Below are positions 55,341 to 64,000 of a stretch of DNA of 64,000 bases, in pieces. The notes under the pieces are model-generated. The model saw nothing but the letters and a program-made list of their open reading frames with translations, had not been told where the DNA came from and did no database searches. Each line of letters begins with the position of its first letter. The first letter of the stretch is position 1. This DNA comes from Candidatus Cloacimonadota bacterium (GTDB taxonomy: Bacteria; Cloacimonadota; Cloacimonadia; Cloacimonadales; Cloacimonadaceae). The position numbers were made by a program, and so were the translations under genes. Where the stretch lies: NCBI GenBank assembly GCA_020532515.1, contig JAJBAY010000002.1:1-64000 (forward strand). Direction: 5' to 3'.

Positions 55341-55634
55341 GACAAATTTGTTTATTTGCTGTACTATCCCAAATATTCAAAGAGACCAAAGTCATTAAGG
55401 TGCTGTAAAATATATAAGATATGGTAATCATGAACCTATGAACATAATACGGATAACAAGGCTAAGATTCTGTTAACCAAAAAGCTTAGCTCGCTTTTAA
55501 ATCGGCGTTGCAGATTCGTCGAAATGGCAAATTGCTCTAAATATTACTTGCAATGACCTGCTGCCTTTCTTAAAGACGATAAACAGACAAGTGGCAAAGT
55601 TTCCACAACAATCGTGGCTCTGCCAAAAAAAGCA

Positions 55635-55663
55635 TTGACAAAAACTTCTCTCTCATTTAAGTA
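55635..55663 (+). promoter_or_regulatory. Promoter of hppA
   Basis: TTGACA at 55635-55640, a 17-bp spacer and TAAGTA at 55658-55663. The leader to the ATG is about 55 nt. Confidence 0.6.
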
Positions 55664-55725
55664 TGAAACATGGGAAATAAAGTGTCCCACCTATACTTAA
55701 TCCAGTAATATACGTGGAGGTATAT

Positions 55726-58068
55726 ATGCCTTTTATGCCACCGATATGGTATTTGGCGCCTTTTGGAGCGATCTTAGCGCTTTGTTTCGCCTATTTCTTT
55801 TATCGTAATGTACGGGCGCATGATCCCGGCAACGATCGTATGCAAGAAATCGCCGGCTTTGTGCGTGAGGGAGCATATGCTTACCTCTGGCAGCAATACA
55901 AAGGCGTGGGCATATTCTTTGCTGTGGCCCTAGTCATCTTTTTGTATTTGGCTTATGGCCTGAAAGTTATGGATCCGATGATTCCCTGGGGCTTTTTCAG
56001 TGGAGGATTCATGAGTGCGCTGGCCGGTTTCATCGGCATGAATACAGCCACCATGGCTTCCAGCCGCACTGCCCAGGCCTGTTCTAAAAGCCTGAACAAG
56101 GGCCTCAAAGTAGCCTTCAGGGCCGGAGCCGTGATGGGACTCACCGTCGTTGGCCTGGCTTTGATCGATATGTCCGCCTGGTTTTATATCCTGAACGCCA
56201 TCGGCTATCCCCTGGAAAAGATTGCCGTGGTGATGCTTTCCTTTGGCATGGGCGCCAGTACTCAAGCGCTGTTTGCCCGTCTGGGTGGAGGTATCTATAC
56301 CAAAGCTGCTGATGTGGGCGCTGATCTGGTGGGCAAAGTGGAGGCAGGTATTCCAGAAGACGACCCGCGCAATCCCGCTACCATCGCCGATAACGTTGGC
56401 GACAACGTCGGTGACGTAGCCGGTATGGGTGCAGACCTCTATGAATCTTATGCCGGTAGCATCCTGGCCACCGCCGCTTTGGGCATGAGTGCAGTCTTGC
56501 AGCTTTCTGTGCTGAACCCCAGCCTGCATGACTATATGTTCAATTTCATCTCGGCCCCTTTGATCCTGGCCGGAATCGGCGCACTACTCTCCATCTTCGG
56601 CATCTTTATCGTCTCCACCAAAGAAAATGCCGGCATGAAAGAGCTGATGCACGCGCTGAACAAAAGCGTTTATCTTAGTTCTGTCTTGATCGCGGTAGCT
56701 TCCTTCTTTGTGTGCAGAGCGCTATTGCCTCCGAATATGTATCTGGGCATCTTTTTGTCCTCAGTGGTGGGACTGTTGGCTGGGATTTTGATCGGTCATA
56801 CCACCGAACTTTGGACTTCGCATTCCTATTCCGCCACGCGCAATATTGTGAAACAAGGTGAATACGGCTCTGCCACCGTGATCCTGGAAGGGATCAGTGT
56901 GGGTATGCTTTCCACAGCCATGCCGGTGCTCATCATTGCCACTTCCATCATCACTGCCTTTGTACTTTCCGGTGGATTTCAACACGTGGAATTGGGACTA
57001 TACGGCATCGGTTTTGGCGCGGTGGGCATGCTGGCCACTTTGGGTGTAACCCTGGCTATGGACGCCTTTGGACCTATTGCCGATAACGCTGGCGGCAATG
57101 CCCAGATGTCCTATCTACCCAAAGAAGTACGCGAACGTACAGACACCCTGGATGCCGTGGGAAATACCACTGCGGCGATCGGAAAAGGCTTTGCCATCGG
57201 CTCTGCCGCACTTACAGCCATGGCGCTTTTGGCGGCCTATCTGGAAAAAGTGCGGGATGGCCTGATCATGCTGGACCACAAATTGGGCATCGTGGCCACC
57301 CTGGATATCAACTATGGTACAGTCAGTGAAACAGTGGAAGTCTCCAAGGCCAGCCTCGGTCAGTTTATATCCTACTACCAGGTTAATCCGCTCAATCCCA
57401 AATTCTTACTGGGCATCTTCATCGGAGCCATGGTGGTCTATGTCTTCTCGGCACTCACCATCAAGGCCGTGGGTAAAGCAGCCGGACTGATGGTAAAAGA
57501 AGTTCGCCGGCAATTTACCACCATGCCGGGCATCCTGCAAGGCATCACAAAACCAGATTACGCCCGCTGCGTAAGGATCTCCACTGTGGGAGCCCAACAG
57601 CAGATGGTCTTGCCCGCCATCATCGGCATCGTGACCCCCGTGGCGATAGGTCTCATCTTTGGCGTAGCCGGAGTATTGGGAGTGCTGATTGGTGGCCTCA
57701 CCACCGGTTTTGTAACTGCCGTGTTTATGAACAACGCTGGCGGCGCCTGGGATAATGCCAAGAAATATGTAGAGACAGGAGAAGCCGGAGGCCCGGGTTC
57801 TGGCGTGCACAAAGCCACCATCGTGGGTGACACGGTGGGCGATCCGTTCAAGGATACCGCCGGTCCCTGCATCAATATTCTGATCAAACTCATGAGCATG
57901 GTCTCCATCGTCTTTGGCGGCTTTATTGTGGCTTATTCACCCAGGATTGAAGCCCTTTACACGCCTAAGGCACCGGTCATTGTAGAAGTGCAAGCGCCGG
58001 AACAAAGCCCTGTAGAAGATGGTGTAGAGATCATCGAAACCGAGGATAGTATTATACTTGTGAAATAG
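55726..58068 (+). CDS. hppA: K+-dependent membrane-bound pyrophosphatase
   Basis: About 780 residues and sixteen expected TM helices. Pyrophosphate/Mg sites are clear: DVGADLVGKVEAGIPEDD, DNVGDNVGDVAGMGADL and, at the C-terminus, GDTVGDPFKDTAGP. GNTTAAIGKGFAIGSAAL has Ala at the position that is Lys in K+-independent enzymes, so it is of the K+-dependent class; whether it moves Na+ or H+ cannot be decided here. It pumps ions at the cost of PPi, useful to an energy-limited anaerobe. The start is the ATG behind GGAGGTATAT. A tail with many Glu (770-780) is unusual. Confidence 0.94.
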   Translation: MPFMPPIWYLAPFGAILALCFAYFFYRNVRAHDPGNDRMQEIAGFVREGAYAYLWQQYKGVGIFFAVALVIFLYLAYGLKVMDPMIPWGFFSGGFMSALAGFIGMNTATMASSRTAQACSKSLNKGLKVAFRAGAVMGLTVVGLALIDMSAWFYILNAIGYPLEKIAVVMLSFGMGASTQALFARLGGGIYTKAADVGADLVGKVEAGIPEDDPRNPATIADNVGDNVGDVAGMGADLYESYAGSILATAALGMSAVLQLSVLNPSLHDYMFNFISAPLILAGIGALLSIFGIFIVSTKENAGMKELMHALNKSVYLSSVLIAVASFFVCRALLPPNMYLGIFLSSVVGLLAGILIGHTTELWTSHSYSATRNIVKQGEYGSATVILEGISVGMLSTAMPVLIIATSIITAFVLSGGFQHVELGLYGIGFGAVGMLATLGVTLAMDAFGPIADNAGGNAQMSYLPKEVRERTDTLDAVGNTTAAIGKGFAIGSAALTAMALLAAYLEKVRDGLIMLDHKLGIVATLDINYGTVSETVEVSKASLGQFISYYQVNPLNPKFLLGIFIGAMVVYVFSALTIKAVGKAAGLMVKEVRRQFTTMPGILQGITKPDYARCVRISTVGAQQQMVLPAIIGIVTPVAIGLIFGVAGVLGVLIGGLTTGFVTAVFMNNAGGAWDNAKKYVETGEAGGPGSGVHKATIVGDTVGDPFKDTAGPCINILIKLMSMVSIVFGGFIVAYSPRIEALYTPKAPVIVEVQAPEQSPVEDGVEIIETEDSIILVK

Positions 58069-58089
58069 TCATTTAGACTGGTATATCAA

Positions 58090-58120
58090 CAAGACCCGGG
58101 TGAAGATCCGGGTCTTGTTT
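58090..58120 (+). terminator. Terminator after hppA
   Basis: CAAGACCCGG pairs with CCGGGTCTTG around GTGAAGAT, followed by TTTT. Confidence 0.92.
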
Positions 58121-58174
58121 TAGGGGGTAACTTATAAGTGGAGATTGGATCCGGAGCTTTGGGGGAACGTTTTG

Positions 58175-58238
58175 TAGGCGGAACGGGAGTCCGCCACTAC
58201 GATAAAACCTTAAAACCTTAAAACGCTAAAACTTTGAA
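58175..58238 (+). repeat. Intergenic repeat A, copy 2
   Basis: The GGCGGA...TCCGCC hairpin with loop ACGGGAG is followed by ACGATAAAACC and AAAACGCTAAAACTTT, in the same order as at 10535-10610, and again lies just upstream of a TTGACA (58245). Confidence 0.8.
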
Positions 58239-58279
58239 TATCCATTGACAAATCTCCCTTGCCCAAAGAGCTTGCTCTT

Positions 58280-59335
58280 ATGAATGAGATTATGCGCAAA
58301 CCAACCCGCCTTATGCATTTGGGCGGAATCCAGATCGGTGGCACTGCCCCCGTATCCATCCAAAGTATGCTTTCTGTGAAGACCAGCGATCTGCCGCGGG
58401 CCATCCAACAGATCCGGCAGCTCGTTTCTGCAGGTTGTGAGATTATCCGCTTTTCCGTGATGGATCTCGAAGATGCGCTGGCAATTAAGCCCTTGAAAGA
58501 TATAGCCACTGTCCCTCTCGTGGCGGATATACATTTTGATCACAAGCTGGCCATCTTGTCCATCGAAAATGGCATTGATGGTCTGAGGATCAACCCCGGC
58601 AATATCGGCTCCAGACAAGGCGTGGAAAGTCTGGTTTCTGCCGCTAAAGAGCGCATGGTCCCCATCCGCATCGGGGTGAATAGCGGCTCACTGCCCAAAG
58701 ACCTTTTGGCCAAATACGGACACGGACAGCAGGCTATGGTGGAAGCGGCGCTTTCCCATGTCAAGATTCTGGAAGACCTGGGCTATTACGAGATCAAGAT
58801 TTCAGCCAAAGCCTCCAACGTCCCCCTCATGCTGGCCTCTTACAGAGAGCTTTCCCGCCGCTGCCAATACCCTTTACATTTGGGCGTAACCGAGGCCGGC
58901 ACCTTGCTTTCTGGCAGCATCAAAAGCGCCATCGGCCTGGGCATACTCCTGGAAGAAGGCATCGGTGATACAGTTCGGGTCTCGCTTTCCGATGATCCTG
59001 TCCAAGAGGTCTATGTCGCCCGCCAGATTCTGGTGGATCTGGGCCTCAGAAAAGGGCTGAATATCGTGTCCTGCCCCACCTGCGGACGCACCCGCATCAA
59101 TCTCATCTCTCTGGCAAAACAGGTGGAAGAGGCACTGCAGGAATTTGCCGAAAAGGAACTGACCGTAGCCGTGATGGGCTGCGCCGTCAATGGTCCTGGC
59201 GAAGCCCGAGAGGCGGATTTTGGCATTGCCGGTGGGAACAAAGAAGGGCTGATCTTCGCCAAAGGCGAGATAGTAGCCAAGCTGCCAGAAGCAGAGCTCC
59301 TCCCCGCCCTCATCAAGCTGATCCGCGAAGCCTAA
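58280..59335 (+). CDS. ispG: 4-hydroxy-3-methylbut-2-enyl diphosphate synthase (flavodoxin/ferredoxin)
   Basis: About 351 residues. The TIM-barrel N-terminus (GGTAPVSIQSM, ADIHFDHKLA, RINPGNIG) is followed by the 4Fe-4S domain with ISCPTCGR-type SCPTCGR, the third Cys in MGCAVNGPGEA and the adjoining Glu. It is the penultimate step of the MEP isoprenoid pathway. The start is uncertain: ATG 58280, ATG 58292 and TTG 58259 are in frame and no strong ribosome site separates them. The next gene begins 4 bp after the stop. Confidence 0.93.
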   Translation: MNEIMRKPTRLMHLGGIQIGGTAPVSIQSMLSVKTSDLPRAIQQIRQLVSAGCEIIRFSVMDLEDALAIKPLKDIATVPLVADIHFDHKLAILSIENGIDGLRINPGNIGSRQGVESLVSAAKERMVPIRIGVNSGSLPKDLLAKYGHGQQAMVEAALSHVKILEDLGYYEIKISAKASNVPLMLASYRELSRRCQYPLHLGVTEAGTLLSGSIKSAIGLGILLEEGIGDTVRVSLSDDPVQEVYVARQILVDLGLRKGLNIVSCPTCGRTRINLISLAKQVEEALQEFAEKELTVAVMGCAVNGPGEAREADFGIAGGNKEGLIFAKGEIVAKLPEAELLPALIKLIREA

Positions 59336-59339
59336 AGCT

Positions 59340-59861
59340 ATGCTGCTCAAGATATTCTTTACCTTCCTGAAGATCGGAGCCTTCACCATCGGCGGCGGTT
59401 ATGCCATGATTCCGATGATCAAGCGCGAAGTCTGTGAACGCCAGGGCTGGATCAGTGAAGAGGAATTCCTGGATGGCATTGCTGCTGCCCAGACCTGTCC
59501 CGGCCCCATCGCTGTGAATATCAGCATCTATGCCGGCTACCATGTGCGCGGCAAGATCGGCATGCTGGTAGCGGTTTTGGGCACGATCCTGCCTTCCACA
59601 ATCTCGATTCTGGTCATCGCCATGCTCTTTCAGCGCTATGCAGAACAAACGCTGGTGCAAAGGGCTTTCACAGCGCTGAAGCCTGCCGTGGTCGCCCTCA
59701 TCGCCGTCCCCTTGATCAATATGGCCCAAAAGAGCGGGCTCACCCTGAAGAACGCCTGGTTCCCTCTGGCCATCGCCATTTTGGTGGGGCTCTTGCATAT
59801 TACGCCCGTATATCTGATCCTCATCACCATCATTTACGCCATCTGGGAAGCGCGCAAATGA
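59340..59861 (+). CDS. Chromate transporter (CHR) half, first
   Basis: 173 residues, a short-chain CHR protein: FKIGAFTIGGGYAMIPMIKREV and AAAQTCPGPIAVNISIYAGY are the two family signatures, with about five TM helices. Two adjacent halves usually form one transporter for chromate or, in anaerobes, an unknown anion. The stop overlaps the second half (ATGA). Confidence 0.87.
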   Translation: MLLKIFFTFLKIGAFTIGGGYAMIPMIKREVCERQGWISEEEFLDGIAAAQTCPGPIAVNISIYAGYHVRGKIGMLVAVLGTILPSTISILVIAMLFQRYAEQTLVQRAFTALKPAVVALIAVPLINMAQKSGLTLKNAWFPLAIAILVGLLHITPVYLILITIIYAIWEARK

Positions 59862-60382
59862 TCTATCTCAATATGATTTACACCTTCTTCAAGATCGGGC
59901 TCTTCAGCTTTGGCGGTGGTTACGCGATTCTGGCGATGATCCAGCAGGAAGTCGTGCTCAAAAACGCCTGGATCACCGAAGCGGAGTTTGTGGAGATAGT
60001 AGCCATTTCACAGATGACGCCCGGGCCGATCGCGATCAACGCTGCTACCTTCATCGGTTATAAAAAAGCCGGCATTGGAGGCTCTCTGCTCTGCACCTTT
60101 GGCGTTATCCTGCCCTCTCTTTTGATCATGTTTGCCATCACGGTGAGCTACCTGAAGCTAAAGAAATTGCCCTGGTTTCAGCAGATCTTCAAGCGGCTGA
60201 GGCTGCTCTCCGTAGGGTTGATCGCTGCGGCCTTGTTCATGATTTTGGGTCATGCAGTCAAGGATTGGTATTCGGTAGGCATCTTCTTCTGCTGCTTTTT
60301 GGCGACCTGGATCTTCAAGCTCAGCCCCTTCATGATGCTGATCATCGCGGCGATCTTTGGCATGGTCTTTGGCATAGTCTAA
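59858..60382 (+). CDS. Chromate transporter (CHR) half, second
   Basis: 174 residues, paralogous to the preceding gene: FKIGLFSFGGGYAILAMIQQEV and ISQMTPGPIAINAATFIGYK. It is expected to insert in the opposite topology to its partner. It ends at a terminator facing the beta-helix gene. Confidence 0.87.
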   Translation: MIYLNMIYTFFKIGLFSFGGGYAILAMIQQEVVLKNAWITEAEFVEIVAISQMTPGPIAINAATFIGYKKAGIGGSLLCTFGVILPSLLIMFAITVSYLKLKKLPWFQQIFKRLRLLSVGLIAAALFMILGHAVKDWYSVGIFFCCFLATWIFKLSPFMMLIIAAIFGMVFGIV

Positions 60383-60386
60383 AAGA

Positions 60387-60408
60387 AGGGCCCGGAAATC
60401 CAGGCCCT
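60387..60408. terminator. Terminator between chr and the beta-helix gene
   Basis: AGGGCC pairs with GGCCCT around a 10-nt loop, with only short A/T flanks, so it is weaker than the others. Confidence 0.5.
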
Positions 60409-60436
60409 CCACTGACAATTGAGCTGAGCTTAGGAT

Positions 60437-63400
60437 TTACGGCGCTTCCACCTTCACCAGATAGAATTTACGGAGATTGATAGAGCTATCTGTCCATTCC
60501 GTATTGGCTGTACTTCCTGCCAGACTAAAGGTTCCGTCCGGCGCGTCACTGGAATAGATCTTGAACTGGGTGTAGGGCTCTGAATAGGTCCACCAGAGGC
60601 GGATGCTACTGAGCCCCTGGCGTTCGATCTTAAGATCTGTGATCGGTGCAACGGTTCCGCCGCCCCAGGATATCCTGTTATAGCTGTCCAATTCATAGGC
60701 AGCACCGCTAAAAGCACCGCTGAAGTTCGTGAGGGTCACCGTGCCCTGATTCACTGTCTTGGCCACATTAGCGGATCCGAAGAGACCAACGAAGGGGAAA
60801 TAGGCGTAATCAATAACGACATTTTGGGCATTGTTTATGGTCAGCAGCTTGCTGGCAGAAGCCATATTGCGGAATGTGCAATGGCTGAAGGAGTTAGCGG
60901 GATCGATAATTGCCCCGTTTTTGACGTTCACCCCATTGCTGCTCATATATTCGAAGTTTGTATAGGCCGCGCTGATCGTGCCTCCGCTTTCCACATTGAA
61001 TCCATAGCTGCCGGAGATCTCTCTACGGGTCACCAGGACTTCCCCGAACTCTGTGCCAAGCGAGGAAAAGAGTCCACCATTGTAGATGGAGATGCTCTTG
61101 CCGCCTGCTATCCTGAGCGCCGAATCCGAGGGCAGGGCGAGCGTGCCATAGACTCCGGTGTCACCACCTACCTTCACACTATGATGGTTCGCTGAGAAGG
61201 TGCCGCTGGTGACTTCGAAATAGCCGGTAATGGCGATATCATCCTGCAGATAGACCATGTCTGAACTCGAGCTTTTCTGAACAGAGTAGTTCGTGAGATA
61301 GTTGCCAGCAGTTACCTGGAGGACGGGGTTACCCGTACCGATTTGGTTCAATCCCCCACCGGTTCCAGTGGGCAGGAAAGAACCTGCGGCAGTGGCCATA
61401 AACCCCATTCCTACGTAGATCTGTGCATTGTGGAATATCCGCGTGGCATGGGCCATGAGGAACAGCGATTTATGTGTGATCTCAAAGTATCCATCTGTGA
61501 TGTCCACCGCTCCGGCAAGATACACCACGTAAGGATCTGCCCAGGGCGCATCGTTTATAAACTCACCTTCATTCACCTGAAGGGATCCGGTGCTATAGCT
61601 GTTAAAGGCGCCATGCACGATGGCGGTTCCGGAGCCGGTGATCAGGCTGCCCTGCAGATCCAGATCGCCATCTATAGTGAAGGTTTCCCCAGGGGCCAAT
61701 TTGATGGTCCCGGTTGCCTTGATGATGCTGGATCCTGATACTGCGCCATCACTTTCGCGCAGATTCAGCGTGTTTTCTCCATAAACCGTCAGATTCCCGT
61801 TCACCCGCAAAGTGTTGGGATCCAAACCAAAGTTATACTGCGTTTCAGGCTCTTCATCAGTGCCATAGATTTCCAGATTGCCAAATTTGGCGGTGGGGGA
61901 GCTATTGCCAATAGAGCCACCATAATAGCTGTCAATGCGAGTGGTACTACCGGTGAGATCCACCTCAGAGCCGTTGGCAAAGAGCCAGCTGCCACCATTG
62001 TAGATGTTCCCAGCGCTCACATTGGAGTTGGATGTGCTTTGCCAAAGAATATCATCATCGATATCCAGCACCCCGGCAGCGATCATCTTCAGGGTCCCCC
62101 AGATCTCCAGATCATTATAGACGGTGATGGTCTTGGAATTCACATCGAAGGTCCCATTCTGGATGATCAGGCTGCCATTGATCTGCAGATTGCTGTTGGC
62201 CGTGATGGAATTGTCCCTCAGATCTCGGGTCCAGGTACGGTCTCGGTAGCTGATGACCTGCGGTTCTGTCATCCCCTTTGCGGCTGGCAGGCCTTCTTTT
62301 TCGATGGAAAGGTTATAGAATCTGGAGCCAGTTCCCAAGCTTACAAAGTCCGCTCCCGGGCCGAAGAGGGCGACTGTCCCGGAACCAAAGACAAGGCCTC
62401 CACGGTAGTCGGAGAAGGAACCCTTGGCGTGGATGGTGCCACCGGTCACAGCGAGGATAAGCTCATAGGGACTATTGCTAAAATACAAGCCTCCGCCGTG
62501 AAACCAAAGATCTCCACCGCTCATGGTGATTCCAGCCACAGAAGAAAAGGCCACATAGGAATCGCCGAAACCGCCATAGACGTTGATCGTTCCGCCATTG
62601 TTCAGATAGAAGTGGCCGTTGAGATCAGTCCATTGAGCGGAATCCTGGGTGAGATTGATGATGCCATTGGGATTCACGTAGAAGTTTCCCCAGATCCCAC
62701 TCTGAGAGAGATCGTGGGCCGTAAAAGTACCGCTCAGCACATCCACCGCTCCGGCTGTCCAGGTATAGCTGTTGCAGGTCACAACTGTATAAGTGCCGCT
62801 TACCCTCAAAGCGCCGCCACTTTTGTTGATAACCAGGGTGTTGAAGGTTTCGGAGTTATCAAAATACTGATGTGCTGCTCCATTCAAGATCACGGTTCCG
62901 GTGCCCTCTATAAATGCGTTATGACCCACGTAGTTTCTCCAGTTTCCACCCACGGTAAAGACCTTTGAGCTTGCATCAAAGATCCCAGACTCGATGGTGA
63001 ATGTGCCCTTGAGCTCGGCATCAGCAGCCAGAGTCACGGTGTAAAGGGTGTTGTTGGCCTTTTTTATCGTGAGATAATTCAGATAATTACCTGTGCCCAG
63101 GAAAGAGATGGAGGAATTGCTATTGCCCTCCATACTGAGGTTTCCGGAGTCGAATTTGACGAAGCCGCCTGCATTGGAGATGAGGCTGCCCTTCAGGATC
63201 GTGGTCCCCGTATAGTAATTATAGCTGGTACTGCCATTGATGGTCTGGTAATTGCCATTTATTGTCAAGGGCTGTGTGCTGACAGCGCTGATGGCAAAGA
63301 AGGAACCGCCGGTTTTTTGGGAGTTGAGATTATTGATCGTTGCAGCTTGATAAGAGCGGATATAAGAGGGACTGGTTCCATAAAACACCAGGGTACCTGT

Positions 63401-64000
63401 GCTCAAGTTCACACTGCTGCCGGCAAGGATGTCCAAGTCACCTTTCAGATAGATCAGCGCGCCTCCGCCTCCGCTGTTATTCATGCTACCGCCTGCTTTG
63501 ATGATGAGGTCGTTTCCCACATTCATTGCTGCTGAGGCGTCATTAAAAATCAGGAGCCCGTAAATCTCGGCATCTGTCGTCACGGTCAGGGTTCCATTAT
63601 TGATAGTTATACCTGCACCACCAGATTCGATAGCCAGGCTGTTACATTTGGCAGTAAGGGTGCTAACAAATGGATATCTGGTCAGCCCGGTCGGGATCAC
63701 CACATGTTGACTGCTGGTAGGCACGGAGTTCAGGCTCCAGTTCGAGGCCGTAGCCCAAGCCGTGCTCACGGCGCCTGTCCACACATTGGGGGCGGCATTG
63801 TGAACCCTGAAAGTGATGGTCGAACCTCCGGATTCTCCAATATCTGTGATTGCCAGATTGCCATCCAGAGAGGTGTGGGTGCTGGAGTAGAGCCAGGGTT
63901 CGGGATTGGTACTGTCGTGAATGGCATCGCGGTTCACGGTGGAAGAATAATTGGCATTATTGATCACCCCATTTGCCGCAATAGTCCCACCAGGACGATA
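60437..64000 (-). CDS. Giant secreted beta-helix protein, N-terminus beyond the window
   Basis: At least 1187 residues remain open to the right edge (the frame has no stop from 64000 to 60437), so the true start lies outside. The visible part is a long right-handed beta-helix of repeated strands such as GTFTIESGIFDASSKVF, NNGTLTVTTDAEIYG and SNLQINGSLIIQNGTFD, rich in Gly, Asn, Ser and Thr. It ends in one FN3-like module (about 60 residues, IRLWWTYSEPYTQFKIY) with no FlgD-like sorting domain. It is probably exported and surface-bound. A GTG at 63967 could act as an internal start but the upstream open frame argues against it. Confidence 0.83.
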   Translation of the reverse strand, partial: YRPGGTIAANGVINNANYSSTVNRDAIHDSTNPEPWLYSSTHTSLDGNLAITDIGESGGSTITFRVHNAAPNVWTGAVSTAWATASNWSLNSVPTSSQHVVIPTGLTRYPFVSTLTAKCNSLAIESGGAGITINNGTLTVTTDAEIYGLLIFNDASAAMNVGNDLIIKAGGSMNNSGGGGALIYLKGDLDILAGSSVNLSTGTLVFYGTSPSYIRSYQAATINNLNSQKTGGSFFAISAVSTQPLTINGNYQTINGSTSYNYYTGTTILKGSLISNAGGFVKFDSGNLSMEGNSNSSISFLGTGNYLNYLTIKKANNTLYTVTLAADAELKGTFTIESGIFDASSKVFTVGGNWRNYVGHNAFIEGTGTVILNGAAHQYFDNSETFNTLVINKSGGALRVSGTYTVVTCNSYTWTAGAVDVLSGTFTAHDLSQSGIWGNFYVNPNGIINLTQDSAQWTDLNGHFYLNNGGTINVYGGFGDSYVAFSSVAGITMSGGDLWFHGGGLYFSNSPYELILAVTGGTIHAKGSFSDYRGGLVFGSGTVALFGPGADFVSLGTGSRFYNLSIEKEGLPAAKGMTEPQVISYRDRTWTRDLRDNSITANSNLQINGSLIIQNGTFDVNSKTITVYNDLEIWGTLKMIAAGVLDIDDDILWQSTSNSNVSAGNIYNGGSWLFANGSEVDLTGSTTRIDSYYGGSIGNSSPTAKFGNLEIYGTDEEPETQYNFGLDPNTLRVNGNLTVYGENTLNLRESDGAVSGSSIIKATGTIKLAPGETFTIDGDLDLQGSLITGSGTAIVHGAFNSYSTGSLQVNEGEFINDAPWADPYVVYLAGAVDITDGYFEITHKSLFLMAHATRIFHNAQIYVGMGFMATAAGSFLPTGTGGGLNQIGTGNPVLQVTAGNYLTNYSVQKSSSSDMVYLQDDIAITGYFEVTSGTFSANHHSVKVGGDTGVYGTLALPSDSALRIAGGKSISIYNGGLFSSLGTEFGEVLVTRREISGSYGFNVESGGTISAAYTNFEYMSSNGVNVKNGAIIDPANSFSHCTFRNMASASKLLTINNAQNVVIDYAYFPFVGLFGSANVAKTVNQGTVTLTNFSGAFSGAAYELDSYNRISWGGGTVAPITDLKIERQGLSSIRLWWTYSEPYTQFKIYSSDAPDGTFSLAGSTANTEWTDSSINLRKFYLVKVEAP

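Larger units (their letters stand above)
55281..55725. other. Intergenic region between divergent barrel and hppA genes
   Basis: 445 bp. Promoters lie at both edges (55312-55340 minus, 55635-55663 plus). The roughly 290 bp between them are AT-rich with no reading frame or repeat I can support. Confidence 0.6.

Noticed and set aside
61801-63535. Plus-strand frames opposite the beta-helix gene, including 62039-62968
   Set aside because: The Gly/Asp/Ile-rich shadow composition comes from the repetitive beta-helix code on the minus strand; no start signals.

Overview
The window looks like chromosome of an anaerobic, fermentative Gram-negative bacterium of the FCB group, most likely Candidatus Cloacimonadota. 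The reasons are the C-terminal FlgD-like/type IX sorting domain on a large secreted protein (YPNPFNPSTTIRYN motif, residues about 1000-1086 of the 47851 gene), several outer-membrane barrels, a K+-dependent membrane pyrophosphatase, tryptophanase, lysine 5,6-aminomutase, pyrroline-5-carboxylate dehydrogenase and a family 4 (Fe-S) uracil-DNA glycosylase. Base composition is near 50 percent GC by eye, apart from an AT-rich barrel gene at 53455-54627. The taxon is inferred; there is no rRNA gene in the window.

Layout. 1-4102 (+): end of a rubrerythrin-like gene, tsaB, pruA, an iron alcohol dehydrogenase and an AhpD-like protein. 4105-8655 (-): a tightly overlapped operon gcvH-gmk-rpoZ-like-UDG-phosphoesterase-pyridoxal kinase-HAD phosphatase. 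8752-10128 (-): tryptophanase. 10664-20615 (+): a secreted repeat/HEAT protein coupled to rsmG, then parA, parB, rfbB, a PreT-PreA (dihydropyrimidine dehydrogenase-like) fusion and an MscS channel; rsmG-parA-parB is a classic origin-side cluster. 20612-22513 (-): a second iron alcohol dehydrogenase and a barrel protein. 22945-29645 (+): ROK kinase, a minimal secreted FlgD-like domain, an unknown small gene, fabI, a dihydroorotase-like pseudoenzyme, tldE and tldD, closed by a strong terminator.

29728-35306 is a decaying accessory zone: a frameshifted histidine kinase lacking its phospho-acceptor His, a truncated MFS pseudogene, intergenic hairpin repeats, a LexA-like repressor with its own inverted-repeat operator, and an AbiEii-type nucleotidyltransferase with a small partner. 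35481-42416 (+) returns to core metabolism: kamD-kamE-rseP-tgt-NlpC/P60 protein-propeller protein. 42739-44127 (-) is an MFS transporter. 44670-46153 (+) is a canonical abiEi-abiEii toxin-antitoxin pair. 46469-52790 (+) pairs a winged-helix/M29-aminopeptidase-like regulator with two large secreted proteins. 52791-55725 holds a barrel pseudogene, its intact relative and an AT-rich barrel gene. 55726-60382 (+) has hppA, ispG and two chromate-transporter halves. 60437-64000 (-) is the C-terminal part of a huge beta-helix secreted protein.

The least conventional material is between genes. A promoter-plus-leader segment carrying a small conserved open frame precedes two unrelated genes (46414 and 53399). 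At least three dispersed hairpin repeat families occur in the gaps. Several proteins look like recruited dead enzymes: the M29 domain in the regulator, the amidohydrolase in the fabI-tldED operon, and the kinase with His changed to Asp.
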